NCBI RefSeq assembly: GCF_007556755.1
Contig: NZ_VJOO01000002.1
Coordinates: 62,001-126,000, forward strand
DNA: 64,000 bases
Direction: 5' to 3'
Source of the DNA: Tepidimonas fonticaldi
GTDB taxonomy: Bacteria > Pseudomonadota > Gammaproteobacteria > Burkholderiales > Burkholderiaceae_C
Part shown: positions 9,819 through 20,770 of the stretch, piece after piece
Numbering within the stretch: the first letter of the stretch is position 1
Layout: each line of letters opens with the position of its first letter
The notes under the pieces: generated by a model
What the model saw: only the letters and a program-made list of their open reading frames with translations
What the model was told of the DNA's origin: nothing
The model's database searches: none
Translations under genes and position numbers: made by a program

Positions 9819-10877
9819 CTACTCGGCCACCGCGTCGGGGGCGAGGGCCACGGCCTCCAGCGGCCAGCGAGGCAGGACGTCGAAAGCCCACGCCCGATCC
9901 GCGGCCGACCACGCACCCACTTGCCAGCGCATCGCGGCGGCCAGCGCGATCATGGCCCCGTTGTCGGTGCACAAGGCAACCTCGGGGTAATGCAGCCGCC
10001 AGCCGTGGCGCGTGGCCGCTTCGCCCAGTTGGGCGCGTAGACGGCGGTTGGCGCCCACCCCGCCGGCAACGACCAGACGGTTCAAGCCCGTGGCCTTCAG
10101 CGCCGCACGCGCCTTGTGCACCAGCACATCCACGATGGCCGCCTCGGTCGCCGCAGCCAGGTCCGCCTTGCGCGCCTCGAGCGCCGGGCCCAGCTTGCGC
10201 GCCTGGGTCAGCACCGCCGTCTTGAGCCCGGCGAACGAAAAATCCAGATCGCCGCTGTGCAGCAGCGGCCGGGGCAGCGCAAAGGCGGCGGGGTCGCCCT
10301 GCTCGGCGAGGCGCGACAAGGCCGGGCCGCCCGGGTAGCCCAGCCCCAGCACCTTGGCCGATTTGTCGAACGCCTCCCCGGCGGCGTCGTCGATGGTCTC
10401 GCCCAGCAGGTGGTAGCGCCCCACGCCGTCCACGCGCATCAGCTGCGTGTGCCCGCCCGACACGAGCAAGGCGACGAAGGGAAAGGCCGGTGGATCGGCA
10501 CTCAGAAAGGGCGACAGCAGATGCCCTTCCAAATGGTGCACACCGACCGCGGGCACGCCCAACGCGGCCGCCAAGGCGCAAGCCACACCCGCCCCCACCA
10601 GCAGCGCACCAGCCAGCCCCGGGCCACGGGTGTAGGCGACGGCATCGATGGCGTGCAGCGCCACCCCGGCCTGGGCCATCGCGGCCTCGGTCAGCGGCAG
10701 CACGCGGCGAATGTGGTCGCGACTGGCCAGCTCCGGCACGACCCCGCCGTAGTCCCGGTGCATGGCCACCTGGCTGTGCAGCGCGGCCCCCAGCAGGCGC
10801 GGCACGCCCTGCGGCGCCGCCTCGACCAGGGCGACACCGGTTTCGTCACACGACGATTCGATCCCCAAGATTTTCAT
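9819..10877 (-). CDS. tsaD: tRNA N6-adenosine threonylcarbamoyltransferase
   Basis: TsaD, with TsaB, TsaE and TsaC, makes the t6A37 modification in ANN-decoding tRNAs. The 352-residue protein starts [17 protein letters not shown], the family N-terminus. It has the metal-binding HxxxH (His115 and His119 in [11 protein letters not shown]), VSGGHTQLM and the C-terminal [10 protein letters not shown]. Length is normal. It is divergent from the CheB-CheR gene starting at 10930, so both promoters must share about 50 bp. Confidence 0.97.
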   Translation of the reverse strand: MKILGIESSCDETGVALVEAAPQGVPRLLGAALHSQVAMHRDYGGVVPELASRDHIRRVLPLTEAAMAQAGVALHAIDAVAYTRGPGLAGALLVGAGVACALAAALGVPAVGVHHLEGHLLSPFLSADPPAFPFVALLVSGGHTQLMRVDGVGRYHLLGETIDDAAGEAFDKSAKVLGLGYPGGPALSRLAEQGDPAAFALPRPLLHSGDLDFSFAGLKTAVLTQARKLGPALEARKADLAAATEAAIVDVLVHKARAALKATGLNRLVVAGGVGANRRLRAQLGEAATRHGWRLHYPEVALCTDNGAMIALAAAMRWQVGAWSAADRAWAFDVLPRWPLEAVALAPDAVAE

Positions 10878-10929
10878 GGACGCAGTGTACGCATTCCTCC
10901 TACAATGATCCGGTCGAAGGGATCACCAA

Positions 10930-11973
10930 TTGAATGCAGCGTCGCCGCGCCTTGTCGCCCTGATCGGCGCTTCCGCCGGAGGATTGGAGCCGCTGCGCGA
11001 GCTGGTGGCCGCGATGCCGCACGACCCGCGCATGGCGGCCATCGTGGCCCAGCACCTCGCCGGTAGCGAACCGTCGGCCCTGGTGCGGCTGCTGCAGGCG
11101 GTCACGCGCATCCCCGTTCAGCCCATCGCAGACGGCATGCCCCTGCGCGGCGGCCTGCTGTACGTCACCCCGCCTGGGCACCACGTCGAAATCGACGGCC
11201 GCGTGCTGCGGCTGTATGCCGCCAAGTCCGGCCCGGCGCCCGTGCCCTCGCTGGACCGCCTGTTCAGCTCCGCCGCGCGGGCGCTCGGGCGGCATGCGCT
11301 GGCCATCGTTCTGTCCGGCACGGGCCAGGACGGGGCGGTGGGCGCGCGCGTCGTGCGCGAAGCCGGTGGCGCGGTCTGGACCGAACAGCCCAGCGAGGCC
11401 CCGTTTGCCAGCATGCCGCAAGCCCTGATCGACCGGGGACTGGCAGACCACGTCGCCAGCGCCGTGGCGCTGGGCCGGCGCCTGGGTAACTGGATCGACG
11501 GCCCCGTGGCCGTGCACGGCACGGCCGACATGGCGGGCGAGCGGGCGGCCTTTCACGCACTGGTCGAGCGCCTGGGCAGCCGCTCTGGCCTGGATCTGGG
11601 CCAATACCAGGAAGCCACGCTGCGCCGCCAGTTCGAGCGCGTGATGCGCCAGCATGGCGCGTCCAGCCTGGCCCAACTCGCCCAGGACGCGCAGAACGAC
11701 CCCCAGCTCGTGCAAGCGTTGCTGCAATCGCTGACCATCGGCGTGACCGAATGGCTGCGCAATCCGTCGGCGTTCAACGCGCTGCGCCTGGCGTGGCGGG
11801 AATACATCCTACATCCGGGCCCGCCACGCCGCGGGCGCGACAACGCTGCGCCTGTGGTCGGTGGGGTGCTCGACCGGCGAGGAAGTCTATGGCCTGGCCA
11901 TGCTGACCGACGATGTCCTTGCCGAGCTGGGCTACACCATGGACTGGGTGGTGCTGGGCTCGGACGTCAGTGA
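10930..11973 (+). CDS. 5' part of a split CheB-CheR-PAS-GGDEF-EAL gene: CheB methylesterase and start of CheR
   Basis: Residues 1-190 are a CheB-type methylesterase without receiver domain. GASAGG, VAQHLAG and LSGTGQDGAVGARVV supply the usual Ser, His and Asp. From about residue 205 a CheR methyltransferase N-domain begins (DLGQYQEATLRRQFERVMRQ, TIGVTEWLRNPSAFNALR). After residue 291 the frame is wrong: a 7-bp direct duplication at 11803-11816 shifts it, and the last 50 or so residues resemble nothing before a stop at 11973. The start is TTG at 10930 with AAGGGA about 8 nt upstream. As it stands the product is a CheB domain with an incomplete CheR. Confidence 0.8.
   Translation: MNAASPRLVALIGASAGGLEPLRELVAAMPHDPRMAAIVAQHLAGSEPSALVRLLQAVTRIPVQPIADGMPLRGGLLYVTPPGHHVEIDGRVLRLYAAKSGPAPVPSLDRLFSSAARALGRHALAIVLSGTGQDGAVGARVVREAGGAVWTEQPSEAPFASMPQALIDRGLADHVASAVALGRRLGNWIDGPVAVHGTADMAGERAAFHALVERLGSRSGLDLGQYQEATLRRQFERVMRQHGASSLAQLAQDAQNDPQLVQALLQSLTIGVTEWLRNPSAFNALRLAWREYILHPGPPRRGRDNAAPVVGGVLDRRGSLWPGHADRRCPCRAGLHHGLGGAGLGRQ
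11803..11816 (+). repeat. 7-bp tandem duplication causing a frameshift
   Basis: TACATCC occurs twice head to tail (11803-11809 and 11810-11816). With one copy the reading frame continues perfectly as WREYIRARHAAGATTLRLWS and joins the CheB/CheR start to the CheR catalytic motif GCSTGEE, giving one protein of 1,514 residues. With two copies the gene is split. It may be a recent slippage event, a reversible switch, or an assembly error. Reads over this site would decide. Confidence 0.8.
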
Positions 11974-14900
11974 CCCGGCCCTGGAACAGGCGCGCAACGG
12001 GGCGTTCGACGAGGACAGCGTCCATGGCCTGCCGCCGGCATGGCGCGAGCGGTACTTCACCCGCATCGGGCACACGCTGCGGGTGCAGCAGGAGTTGCGC
12101 CGGCGCTGCGTGTTCGCCCACCACGACGTCGTGCAGGATCTGCCATTCATGCGCATGGACTTGGTGGCCTGCCGCAATGTGCTGATCTACTTCAAGGGCC
12201 AAGCCAAGGACGAGGTTCTGAGCCGTTTGCACTACGCCCTGGTGCCCGATGGCTTGCTGATGCTGGGGCGCTCCGAGGGCTTGTCCTGCCGCGTCCACCC
12301 CTGGTTCCAGGCTGTCTCCGTCCAGGAGCACCTGTGGCGCAAGCGCAGCGATGCCGGTGCCCGCCAGCCGCTGCCGGGGCTGGGGCGGCGCCACCCCAGG
12401 CGCGGCATGGTTGCCCCCCTGCCCCCCGCGACGCCGCCGCAGTTGCGCCCAGTGGACCGGCTGGAAAACGACCTGCGCGAGCGCCTGCTGAGCTACCTGA
12501 TCGGCCGCTATGCCGCGCCTACCGTGCTGGTCGACCGCGAGGGCCACCCCCTGCACGTGGTCGGCCCCATGGAAGGCCTGATGCATTGGCCGGCCGGCCC
12601 GACGGCGGAATTGACCCTGCCCAACCTGGTGCCGGCCGCGTGGCGGCGCGATGTGCAGTTGGCGCAGCACCGCCTGCTGATCACGCAGGAGGCCGCCGTG
12701 CGCGTGCCCCTGCCACCCATCGCGGAGCGGCCGGCCTACGTGCTCGAAGCCGCCCGGCTCGACCAGGGGCAGGACACGTATCTGATCGTCAGTTTCGGCC
12801 GCCCGCCCAGCGCGGACACCGACGGGTCTGGGCGGCCGCCGCCCGCACCCGACGAACCGCATGGACTGCACGAGGAACGCCTGCAAAGCCTGATCGAGGC
12901 GCTGGAGCACAGCCAGCGCCAGTTGCAGCAGGTCAACGAGGCGTTGAGCGTCACCTCCGAAGAGCTGGAAGCCGCCAACGAGGAGCTGGAGGCCTCCAAC
13001 GAAGAGCTGGAAGCCTCCAACGAGGAGCTGCGCACCCTCAACGAAGAGCTGGACCGCTCGTTGCGCGAGCAGCAACAGCTCAACGACCTGCTGCACGCCG
13101 TGCAGGAAAGCGCCGGCACCGCCCTCGCCGTGCTGGACCACGAGCGGCGCTTGCTGCGCTACAACCGGCCGGCGCAGGACATGCTCGTGCTGCGCGAGGC
13201 GCAACTGGGCCTGCCCTGGACCTTCGACGACCGGCACTTTCCCTGGCCGGGGGAACTGGTGGAGCATGTGGCCAAGGGGGCGCCCGGCCCCTGGCAGGGC
13301 CAGATCGAGCTGGCCCAGGCGCGCTATCTGGTGCAGTTGGTGCCGTGGCAAACCCACGACGCACGCACCGGCTACGTCCTCTCCGTCACCGACCTGACGG
13401 AGCTGCAAAGCGCCGAGAAAGCCCGACTGGAACTCCAGACCCGGCTCAGCGCCCTGACCGAGGCACTGCACGAGGCGGTCCTGCTGTTCGATCCCCGCAA
13501 CGAGCGGTTGATCTACGCCTCCCACCGCTATCAGGACTGGTTCGGCCCGGCCGACGCCACCCCGACGCCGCCCAAGCTCGGGGCGTGGATCGACGCCATC
13601 GCCAGCGACGAACGCGCCCGTGTCATCGACCGATGGCGCGACGGCACGGTCCCGCAATGGACGCAGCGCTACCGCGTGCAAACGCGCGATGGCGGCTGGC
13701 GCCACCTGCAGGAGCGCGCCAGCCGCATCACCGCCAGCGACGGCGAAACCACACTGATTGCCGCGTCGCTGCTGGATGTGACGGAGATGGTCCAGCTCGA
13801 GCAACGCGAGCGCAGCGCCCACGCGCGGCTGCAGGCCGTTTGGGACAACCCCAGCGTCGGCATCGCCGTGTGCGACGGCAGCGGCGTGGTCATCGAATGC
13901 AACGGCGCGCTGACCCTGCGGCTGGGCGCCACCGATGCCGAGCTGCGCGGCACCCGCTGGATCGACTGGGTGGACGTCGACGACCGGGGCAGCATGCAGG
14001 TGCAATGGCGCTCGCTGCTCAGCGGGCGCTCGCCGCCGCCGCTGGAGCAACGCCTGCACACCCGCGAAGGCGCCCAGCGCTGGACGCGGCAACACCTGTC
14101 GCTGGCCCGATCCGCGCTGGGAACGGGCGATCTGGTGGTGGTCTTGCTGGAAAACATCGAAGAAGCCAAGCTGCGCGAGCAGACCATCTTTCGCCAGGCC
14201 AACTACGACGCCCTGACCGGGCTGCCCAACCGCAGCCTGTACCGGGACCGGCTGGAGCAGGCGCTGCTGCGGGCGCAACGCGACGGCCATCCGGTCTACG
14301 TCATGTTCTGCGACCTGGACGGCTTCAAAGAGGTCAACGATGTGCATGGGCACGAGATGGGCGACGCCGTCCTCGTCGAGACGGCGTCGCGCATCCGCCG
14401 GACCCTGCGGCCGAACGACACCATCGCGCGCTTTGGCGGCGACGAGTTCGTGATGCTGATCGACGGGGCGGAGTCGCCCCTGGTGGTCGAGCGAATCGCC
14501 GACACCGTGCTGCAGTCGCTGCGCCAGCCTTTCCATGTGGGCGACCAGACCCTGCGGCTGAGCGGCAGTGTCGGCATCGCCGCCCACCCCTCCGACGGCG
14601 AAACGCCCGAAGAGCTGCTGCGCATGGCCGACACGGCCATGTACGCGGCCAAGAACGGCGGCCGCGACCGGATGCGGTTTTACTCGCCGCAGATGGAGAG
14701 CCGCACCCGGCGCCTGGCGGAAACCAAGGCAGGCCTGGAGCAGGCGCTGGCCCAGGGCCAGTTCGAACTGCACTACCAGCCCATGGTCACCCTGCCGCAG
14801 CGCCAGGTGCGGGGGGCCGAGGTGCTGCTGCGCTGGCGCCACCCGGAGCGGGGCCTCGTGTCCCCGGCCGAGTTCATCGGTGTGGCCGAATCCAGCGGCC

Positions 14901-15481
14901 AGATCCGCCGCATCGGCGCCTGGGTGCTGCGCGAAACGGCCCGCGCCGCGTTGGAGGCCGCGGCGCGTTGGGGCGATGATTTTCGGTTGTCGGTCAACGT
15001 CTCGGCCACGCAGTTTGGTGACAGCGCCTTGCGCGAATGGTTGGACGAGCACGGCGCGGCCCTGCCCCACCTGACCATCGAGGTGACCGAATCCGTCTGG
15101 ATGGCCGACAGCCCCTCGACCCTGAGCTGGCTGCAGCGGGTGCGCGAACGCGGCGCTCTGGTGGCGCTGGACGACTTCGGCACCGGGTATTCAAGCCTGG
15201 CCTACCTGCTGCGCACGCCGGTGGACGAGCTCAAGATCGACAAGCGCTTTACCGACCACGTCGGCACCGGCGGCCCAAGCGAGCGCATCGTGACGGCCGT
15301 GCTCGAGATTGCGGCGGCCCTAAACGCGCGGGTGGTCGTGGAAGGGGTGGAAACCGCCGCCCAACTGGCCTTTTTGGAGCCGCACGCCCCGCTGGACGTG
15401 CAAGGCTTTCACTTCGCGCGCCCAATGCCGTGGGAGGCGTTTGCCCGCTTCGTGGACGCCTCGCAGGCCGCCAACCCTTGA
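11861..15481 (+). CDS. 3' part of the split gene: CheR core, coiled coil, PAS repeats, GGDEF and EAL
   Basis: The open frame encodes, in order, the CheR SAM-binding core (GCSTGEEVYGLAML and VACRNVLIYF), a divergent PAS-like region, a coiled coil with EELEA(A/S)NEELEASNEEL repeats, about three PAS domains, a GGDEF cyclase and an EAL phosphodiesterase. The cyclase motif FGGDEF (14431-14448) is intact, with an upstream RPND inhibitory site. The EAL motif reads EVL, but the metal-binding and catalytic residues appear kept (NVSATQF, EVTES, DDFGTGYSS, LKIDKRF). The GTG at 11861 lies inside CheR and is only nominal. The natural start is the CheB portion at 10930. If in frame it would link receptor-like methylation domains to cyclic-di-GMP turnover. 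Confidence 0.85.
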   Translation: MGCSTGEEVYGLAMLTDDVLAELGYTMDWVVLGSDVSDPALEQARNGAFDEDSVHGLPPAWRERYFTRIGHTLRVQQELRRRCVFAHHDVVQDLPFMRMDLVACRNVLIYFKGQAKDEVLSRLHYALVPDGLLMLGRSEGLSCRVHPWFQAVSVQEHLWRKRSDAGARQPLPGLGRRHPRRGMVAPLPPATPPQLRPVDRLENDLRERLLSYLIGRYAAPTVLVDREGHPLHVVGPMEGLMHWPAGPTAELTLPNLVPAAWRRDVQLAQHRLLITQEAAVRVPLPPIAERPAYVLEAARLDQGQDTYLIVSFGRPPSADTDGSGRPPPAPDEPHGLHEERLQSLIEALEHSQRQLQQVNEALSVTSEELEAANEELEASNEELEASNEELRTLNEELDRSLREQQQLNDLLHAVQESAGTALAVLDHERRLLRYNRPAQDMLVLREAQLGLPWTFDDRHFPWPGELVEHVAKGAPGPWQGQIELAQARYLVQLVPWQTHDARTGYVLSVTDLTELQSAEKARLELQTRLSALTEALHEAVLLFDPRNERLIYASHRYQDWFGPADATPTPPKLGAWIDAIASDERARVIDRWRDGTVPQWTQRYRVQTRDGGWRHLQERASRITASDGETTLIAASLLDVTEMVQLEQRERSAHARLQAVWDNPSVGIAVCDGSGVVIECNGALTLRLGATDAELRGTRWIDWVDVDDRGSMQVQWRSLLSGRSPPPLEQRLHTREGAQRWTRQHLSLARSALGTGDLVVVLLENIEEAKLREQTIFRQANYDALTGLPNRSLYRDRLEQALLRAQRDGHPVYVMFCDLDGFKEVNDVHGHEMGDAVLVETASRIRRTLRPNDTIARFGGDEFVMLIDGAESPLVVERIADTVLQSLRQPFHVGDQTLRLSGSVGIAAHPSDGETPEELLRMADTAMYAAKNGGRDRMRFYSPQMESRTRRLAETKAGLEQALAQGQFELHYQPMVTLPQRQVRGAEVLLRWRHPERGLVSPAEFIGVAESSGQIRRIGAWVLRETARAALEAAARWGDDFRLSVNVSATQFGDSALREWLDEHGAALPHLTIEVTESVWMADSPSTLSWLQRVRERGALVALDDFGTGYSSLAYLLRTPVDELKIDKRFTDHVGTGGPSERIVTAVLEIAAALNARVVVEGVETAAQLAFLEPHAPLDVQGFHFARPMPWEAFARFVDASQAANP

Positions 15482-15490
15482 CGGCATACG

Positions 15491-15528
15491 AAAGCAAACA
15501 GCCCATGGGCACGGGGCGCATGGGCTGT
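15491..15528 (-). terminator. Terminator of the tRNA array, between convergent genes
   Basis: A perfect 10-bp stem ACAGCCCATG/CATGGGCTGT (15498-15507 with 15519-15528) and 11-nt loop is followed on the minus strand by TTTGCTTTCG. It ends the leftward tRNA transcript and lies 17 bp past the stop of the EAL-containing gene, so it may serve both directions. Confidence 0.65.
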
Positions 15529-15534
15529 GGTGTG

Positions 15535-15611
15535 TGGCGGAGCGGACGGGGCTCGAACCCGCGACCCCCGGCGTGACAGGCCGGTATTCTGACCAACTGA
15601 ACTACCGCTCC
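15535..15611 (-). tRNA. tRNA-Asp (anticodon GTC), copy 1
   Basis: The 77-nt cloverleaf has acceptor stem GGAGCGG/CCGCTCC with G discriminator and encoded CCA. The anticodon loop is CTGTCAC (GTC) and the T-arm contains GGTTCGAGCC. It differs from the second Asp copy at one D-loop base (TCAG here, TTAG there). It is the last gene of a leftward five-tRNA array. Confidence 0.96.
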
Positions 15612-15625
15612 AGCAAAAACAAGCT

Positions 15626-15701
15626 TGGCGACCCTACGGGGATTCGAACCCCGGTACTCACCGTGAAAGGGTGATGTCCTAGGCCTCTAGACGATAGGGT
15701 C
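15626..15701 (-). tRNA. tRNA-Glu (anticodon TTC), copy 1
   Basis: The 76-nt cloverleaf has acceptor stem GACCCTA/TAGGGTC, anticodon loop CTTTCAC (TTC), T-arm GGTTCGAATCC and encoded CCA. It is identical to the second Glu copy at 15800-15875. It is 14 nt from Asp copy 1. Confidence 0.96.
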
Positions 15702-15718
15702 GTCGATGAACAAACGGT

Positions 15719-15795
15719 TGGCGGAGCGGACGGGGCTCGAACCCGCGACCCCCGGCGTGACAGGCCGGTATTCTAACCAACTGAACTACCGCTCC
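15719..15795 (-). tRNA. tRNA-Asp (anticodon GTC), copy 2
   Basis: This is the second Asp gene, with one base change in the D-loop relative to the copy at 15535-15611. Encoded CCA is present. It lies 17 nt upstream of Glu copy 1 in the direction of transcription and 4 nt downstream of Glu copy 2. Confidence 0.96.
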
Positions 15796-15799
15796 AATG

Positions 15800-15875
15800 T
15801 GGCGACCCTACGGGGATTCGAACCCCGGTACTCACCGTGAAAGGGTGATGTCCTAGGCCTCTAGACGATAGGGTC
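15800..15875 (-). tRNA. tRNA-Glu (anticodon TTC), copy 2
   Basis: The sequence is identical to the Glu gene at 15626-15701, with anticodon TTC and encoded CCA. It lies 4 nt from Asp copy 2 and 8 nt from tRNA-Ala, so the five tRNAs are processed from one precursor. Confidence 0.96.
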
Positions 15876-15883
15876 TTTGTTCG

Positions 15884-15959
<76 letters not shown>

Positions 15960-16086
15960 ACGGGCCTGCTGCTGTCGATGATTTCGTTGTTGTTTTCGAA
16001 ATCCGTCGTGCATCAGCAAGACCTGCATTATAGACACATTTTCGAGTCGTTTTGAAGACGAAGACGATTTTTTTGCGCCCACCGCT

Positions 16087-17490
16087 TCAGGCCACGGCCA
16101 ACCGCGCCAGCACGTCCTCGCGCCGGTGCAGCGCCAGCACCGCGTCCACCGACGGCGTCTGCGCCACGCCCATCACCAGCACGCGCACCGGCATGGCCAG
16201 CTGCGGCATCTTCAGGCCGTGGGCGGCAAGCGTCGCCTTCAGCGCGGCGGCGATGTCGGCGGCGGTCCACGGCACGTCGCTCAAACGCTGGCACAGTTCC
16301 GCCAGCGCCGGGCGCACCGCGTCGGTGACGTGCTGCGCCAGATCCTCGTCGCGCGGGGTCGGCGCCAGGTAGTACGGCTGCGCCCAGTCCGCCAGCGCCA
16401 CCGTGGTGTCGCAGCGGTCCTTGAACAGGCCGCAGATCGACGGGAGCCGCTCATCGGCCTGCAGGCCGCGGCGCGCCAGCTGCTCGGCCACCAGCGGCGC
16501 CAGCCGATCGTCCGGCGTCATCTTCATGTGCTGCGCGTTGACCCAGCGCAGCTTGGCCTCGTCGAACTGCGCAGCGCTGCGGCCCAGGTGGTCGAGGTCG
16601 AACCACTGCAGGAACTGCTCGCGCGTGAAGATCTCGTCGTCGCCGTGGCTCCAGCCCAGCCGCGCCAGGTAGTTGATCATCGCATCGGGCAGGAAGCCCG
16701 CGTCGCGGTACCACGTCACCGGCTTGGCGCCGTGGCGCTTGCTCATCTTCTCGCCCTGCTCGTTGAGCACGGTGGGCAGGTGGGCGTACACCGGCGGCTC
16801 GTGGCCGAGCGCGCGGATGATGTTGATCTGGCGCGGGGTGTTGTTGACGTGGTCGTCGCCGCGGATGACGTGCGTGATGCGCATGTCGATGTCGTCCACC
16901 ACGACGCAGAAGTTGTAGGTCGGCACGCCGATCTGGCCGACCGGCGCCTGGCGCGCGATGACGAGGTCGTCCAGCTCGTCGTTGCGGATCTCGATGCGGC
17001 CCTTGACCTTGTCGTCCCACGCCACGCTGCCCGAAAGCGGATTCTTGAAGCGGATCACCGGCAGCACGCCGCTGGGGGGTGTGGGCAGCACCTTGCCCGG
17101 CTCCGGGCGCCAGGTGCCGTCGTAGCGCGGCTTGAGCTTGGCGGCCATCTGGCGCTCGCGCAAGGCGTCGAGTTCTTCCGGCGTCATGTAGCAGTGGTAG
17201 GCCAGCCCCGCCTGCAACATCTGCGCGATGACCTCGCGGTAGCGGTCCATGCGCTGCATCTGGTAGTACGGTCCCTCGTCGGGGGTGAGGCCGAGCCAGT
17301 CCATCGCCTCCAGGATCACGCGCACCGCCTCGTCGGTGGAGCGCTCCTGGTCGGTGTCCTCGATGCGCAGGATGAAGTCGCCGCCGTGCGCGCGCGCAAA
17401 CGCCCACGGGTAGAGGGCCGAGCGGATGTTGCCCAGGTGGATGAAGCCCGTCGGCGACGGGGCGAAGCGGGTGCGGACTCTTTGCGTCAT
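16087..17490 (-). CDS. gltX: Glutamyl-tRNA synthetase
   Basis: The 467-residue class I synthetase charges tRNA-Glu. The HIGH-type signature appears as [20 protein letters not shown] near residues 10-29, and the KMSKS-type loop as EKMSKRHGA at about residues 248-256. Length and domain order match bacterial GltX. Downstream on the same strand lies the array containing two copies of its substrate tRNA-Glu. The pairing is known in this order and suggests joint transcription, although 127 nt separate them. Confidence 0.97.
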   Translation of the reverse strand: MTQRVRTRFAPSPTGFIHLGNIRSALYPWAFARAHGGDFILRIEDTDQERSTDEAVRVILEAMDWLGLTPDEGPYYQMQRMDRYREVIAQMLQAGLAYHCYMTPEELDALRERQMAAKLKPRYDGTWRPEPGKVLPTPPSGVLPVIRFKNPLSGSVAWDDKVKGRIEIRNDELDDLVIARQAPVGQIGVPTYNFCVVVDDIDMRITHVIRGDDHVNNTPRQINIIRALGHEPPVYAHLPTVLNEQGEKMSKRHGAKPVTWYRDAGFLPDAMINYLARLGWSHGDDEIFTREQFLQWFDLDHLGRSAAQFDEAKLRWVNAQHMKMTPDDRLAPLVAEQLARRGLQADERLPSICGLFKDRCDTTVALADWAQPYYLAPTPRDEDLAQHVTDAVRPALAELCQRLSDVPWTAADIAAALKATLAAHGLKMPQLAMPVRVLVMGVAQTPSVDAVLALHRREDVLARLAVA

Positions 17491-17523
17491 GATGGATCGG
17501 GATCGGTGGGTGGCGCCGGCGCT

Positions 17524-18717
17524 TCAGACGAGCGCGTCCAGGCCGCGCGCCAGATCGGCGGTCAGGTCGTCCAGGTGCTCCAGCCCGACCGAGACGCGGA
17601 TCAGCGCCTGCGAGATGCCGGCGGCCTGGCGCTGCGCCTCGGTCAGGCGCCCGTGCGAGGTGCTGGCCGGGTGCGAGCACAGCGTCTTGGTGTCGCCGAG
17701 GTTGGTGGACAGCGACGCCAGCCGCAGCGCATCCAGCACCGCGAACGCCCGCGCGCGCCCCTCCTCGGGGCTCGTGGCCTTGACCTCGAAGGCGACGATG
17801 GCGCCGCCGCAGCCGCCCTGCTGGCGCATCGCCAGCGCGTGCTGCGGGTGGCCGGGCAGCCCGGGGTAATGCACGCGCGCCACCGCCGGGTGGGCCTGCA
17901 GCCACTGCGCCAGCGCCAGCGCCGTGGCGCTCTGCGCGCGCAGGCGCAGGTGCAGCGTCTCCAGACCTTTCAGCACCACCCAGGCGTTGAACGGCGCCAG
18001 CGTCATGCCGGCGCTGCGCAGCACCGGCAGGAACTTCTCCTCCACCAGCGCGCGGGGGGCGCACAGCGCGCCGGCCATCACCCGCCCCTGCCCGTCGAGG
18101 AACTTGGTGCCGGAGTGGATGACGACGTCGGCGCCGAATTCGGCCGGGCGCTGCAGCGCCGGCGTGGCAAAGCAGTTGTCCACCGCCAGCCAGGCGCCGG
18201 CGGCGTGGGCGATGTCGGCCAGCGCCGCGATGTCGCAGACCTCGGTCAGCGGGTTGGTGGGGGTTTCGGCCAGCAGCAGCCGCGTGCGCGGCGTCACCGC
18301 CGCGCGCCAGGCGTCCAGGTCCGTCTGCGGCACGAAGGTGGCCTGCACGCCGAACTTGGCCAAGTCGCTGCCGATCAGCTTGATCGTCGCGCCGAACATT
18401 GAGCGCGAGCAGACCACGTGGTCGCCGGCCTGCAGCAAGCCCAGCGCCAGCATCAGGATCGCCGCCATGCCGGACGACGTGGCAATCGCCGCTTCCGTCC
18501 CCTCCAGCGCCGCGAGCCGCTGCTCGAAGCTGGCCGTGGTGGGGTTGCCGTAGCGGCCGTAGGTGTAGCCGTCCTCGTCGCCGGCGAAGCGCGCCGCGGC
18601 GGCCTCGGCGCTGGGCTGCACGTAGCCGCTGGTCAGGTACAGCGCCTCGGCGTTCTCGCCGTACGGCGAGCGCGGCACGGCCACGCGCACCGCGGCAGTC
18701 TCGGGGTGCAGCGCCAC
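17524..18717 (-). CDS. metZ: O-succinylhomoserine sulfhydrylase
   Basis: This PLP enzyme of the Cys/Met metabolism family makes homocysteine from O-succinylhomoserine and sulfide. Visible motifs are YTYGRYGNPT, TSSGMAAILMLALGLL, DNCFATPALQ and the PLP lysine in IHSGTKFLDGQGRVMAG. The KFLDGQGR form is typical of MetZ. I chose the GTG at 18717 (397 aa) because AGGAGG stands 9 nt upstream. The ATG at 18738 would put that ribosome-binding site inside the gene and overlap purF by 17 bp. It is co-transcribed with purF, a common Burkholderiales arrangement. Confidence 0.88.
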   Translation of the reverse strand: MALHPETAAVRVAVPRSPYGENAEALYLTSGYVQPSAEAAAARFAGDEDGYTYGRYGNPTTASFEQRLAALEGTEAAIATSSGMAAILMLALGLLQAGDHVVCSRSMFGATIKLIGSDLAKFGVQATFVPQTDLDAWRAAVTPRTRLLLAETPTNPLTEVCDIAALADIAHAAGAWLAVDNCFATPALQRPAEFGADVVIHSGTKFLDGQGRVMAGALCAPRALVEEKFLPVLRSAGMTLAPFNAWVVLKGLETLHLRLRAQSATALALAQWLQAHPAVARVHYPGLPGHPQHALAMRQQGGCGGAIVAFEVKATSPEEGRARAFAVLDALRLASLSTNLGDTKTLCSHPASTSHGRLTEAQRQAAGISQALIRVSVGLEHLDDLTADLARGLDALV

Positions 18718-18721
18718 GGGG

Positions 18722-20263
<1,542 letters not shown>

Positions 20264-20278
20264 GTCGTTGTCCTCGAA

Positions 20279-20767
20279 CTACGGAAAATACACGGCCACC
20301 GGGGCCGGCACCAGCACTTTCACCGCCTGCAGCCCCTGCCCCAGCCAGCGCGGCCCCCACGCTTCGCGCCAAGCGGGGCTGTCCACCCAGGGGGTCAGTT
20401 GCACCAGCAGCGTGGCCGCCATCAGCAGCAGCACGCCGCGCAATACCCCGAACACCCCGCCCAGCACACGGTCGATGGGCCGCAAGCCGACCGCCTGCGT
20501 CCCCTGCCGCACGAGCCAGGCCGCCAGCCCCCCGGCAAACGCCGTGGCGACGAACAGCACGGCAAACCCGGTGGCATACCGCAGGGGATCGCTCCATTCG
20601 GCCGACGACGGCAACCACGCCGCCGCCTCCAGCGCCCAGCGCTGGGCGACGACGAAGGCCGCCACCCAGGCCAGCACGGACAGCACCTCGTACAGCAGCC
20701 CGCGCCACCAGCCGAGCACGACCGATGCCGCAAGCACCGCCAGCAGGATGACATCCACCGCGGCCAT
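20279..20767 (-). CDS. cvpA: CvpA family inner-membrane protein
   Basis: The 162-residue protein has four predicted membrane segments. It begins VDVILLAVLAASVVLGWWRG, with the family pattern of an early Asp followed by GxxRG, and later has RPIDRVLGGVFGVLRG, the conserved D-R-x-x-G-x-x-F-G loop. CvpA is linked to colicin V production and envelope homeostasis, with the molecular role unsettled. It lies 15 bp upstream of purF in the direction of transcription, the usual neighbour. Confidence 0.93.
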   Translation of the reverse strand: MAAVDVILLAVLAASVVLGWWRGLLYEVLSVLAWVAAFVVAQRWALEAAAWLPSSAEWSDPLRYATGFAVLFVATAFAGGLAAWLVRQGTQAVGLRPIDRVLGGVFGVLRGVLLLMAATLLVQLTPWVDSPAWREAWGPRWLGQGLQAVKVLVPAPVAVYFP

Positions 20768-20770
20768 GGC

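Noticed and set aside
12950-13070. Repeated GAGCTGGAAGCCTCCAAC-type units as a possible DNA repeat
   Set aside because: They encode a heptad-like coiled coil (EELEASN) common in CheB-CheR hybrid proteins, so the repetition is explained by the protein.
11774-15070. A 1,098-codon minus-strand frame opposite the CheR-GGDEF-EAL region
   Set aside because: Antisense to recognisable domains; composition typical of a shadow frame; no family pattern.
15535-15875. Regular repeats that might suggest a CRISPR array
   Set aside because: They are two tRNA-Asp and two tRNA-Glu genes; spacers are only 4-17 nt and there are no cas genes.
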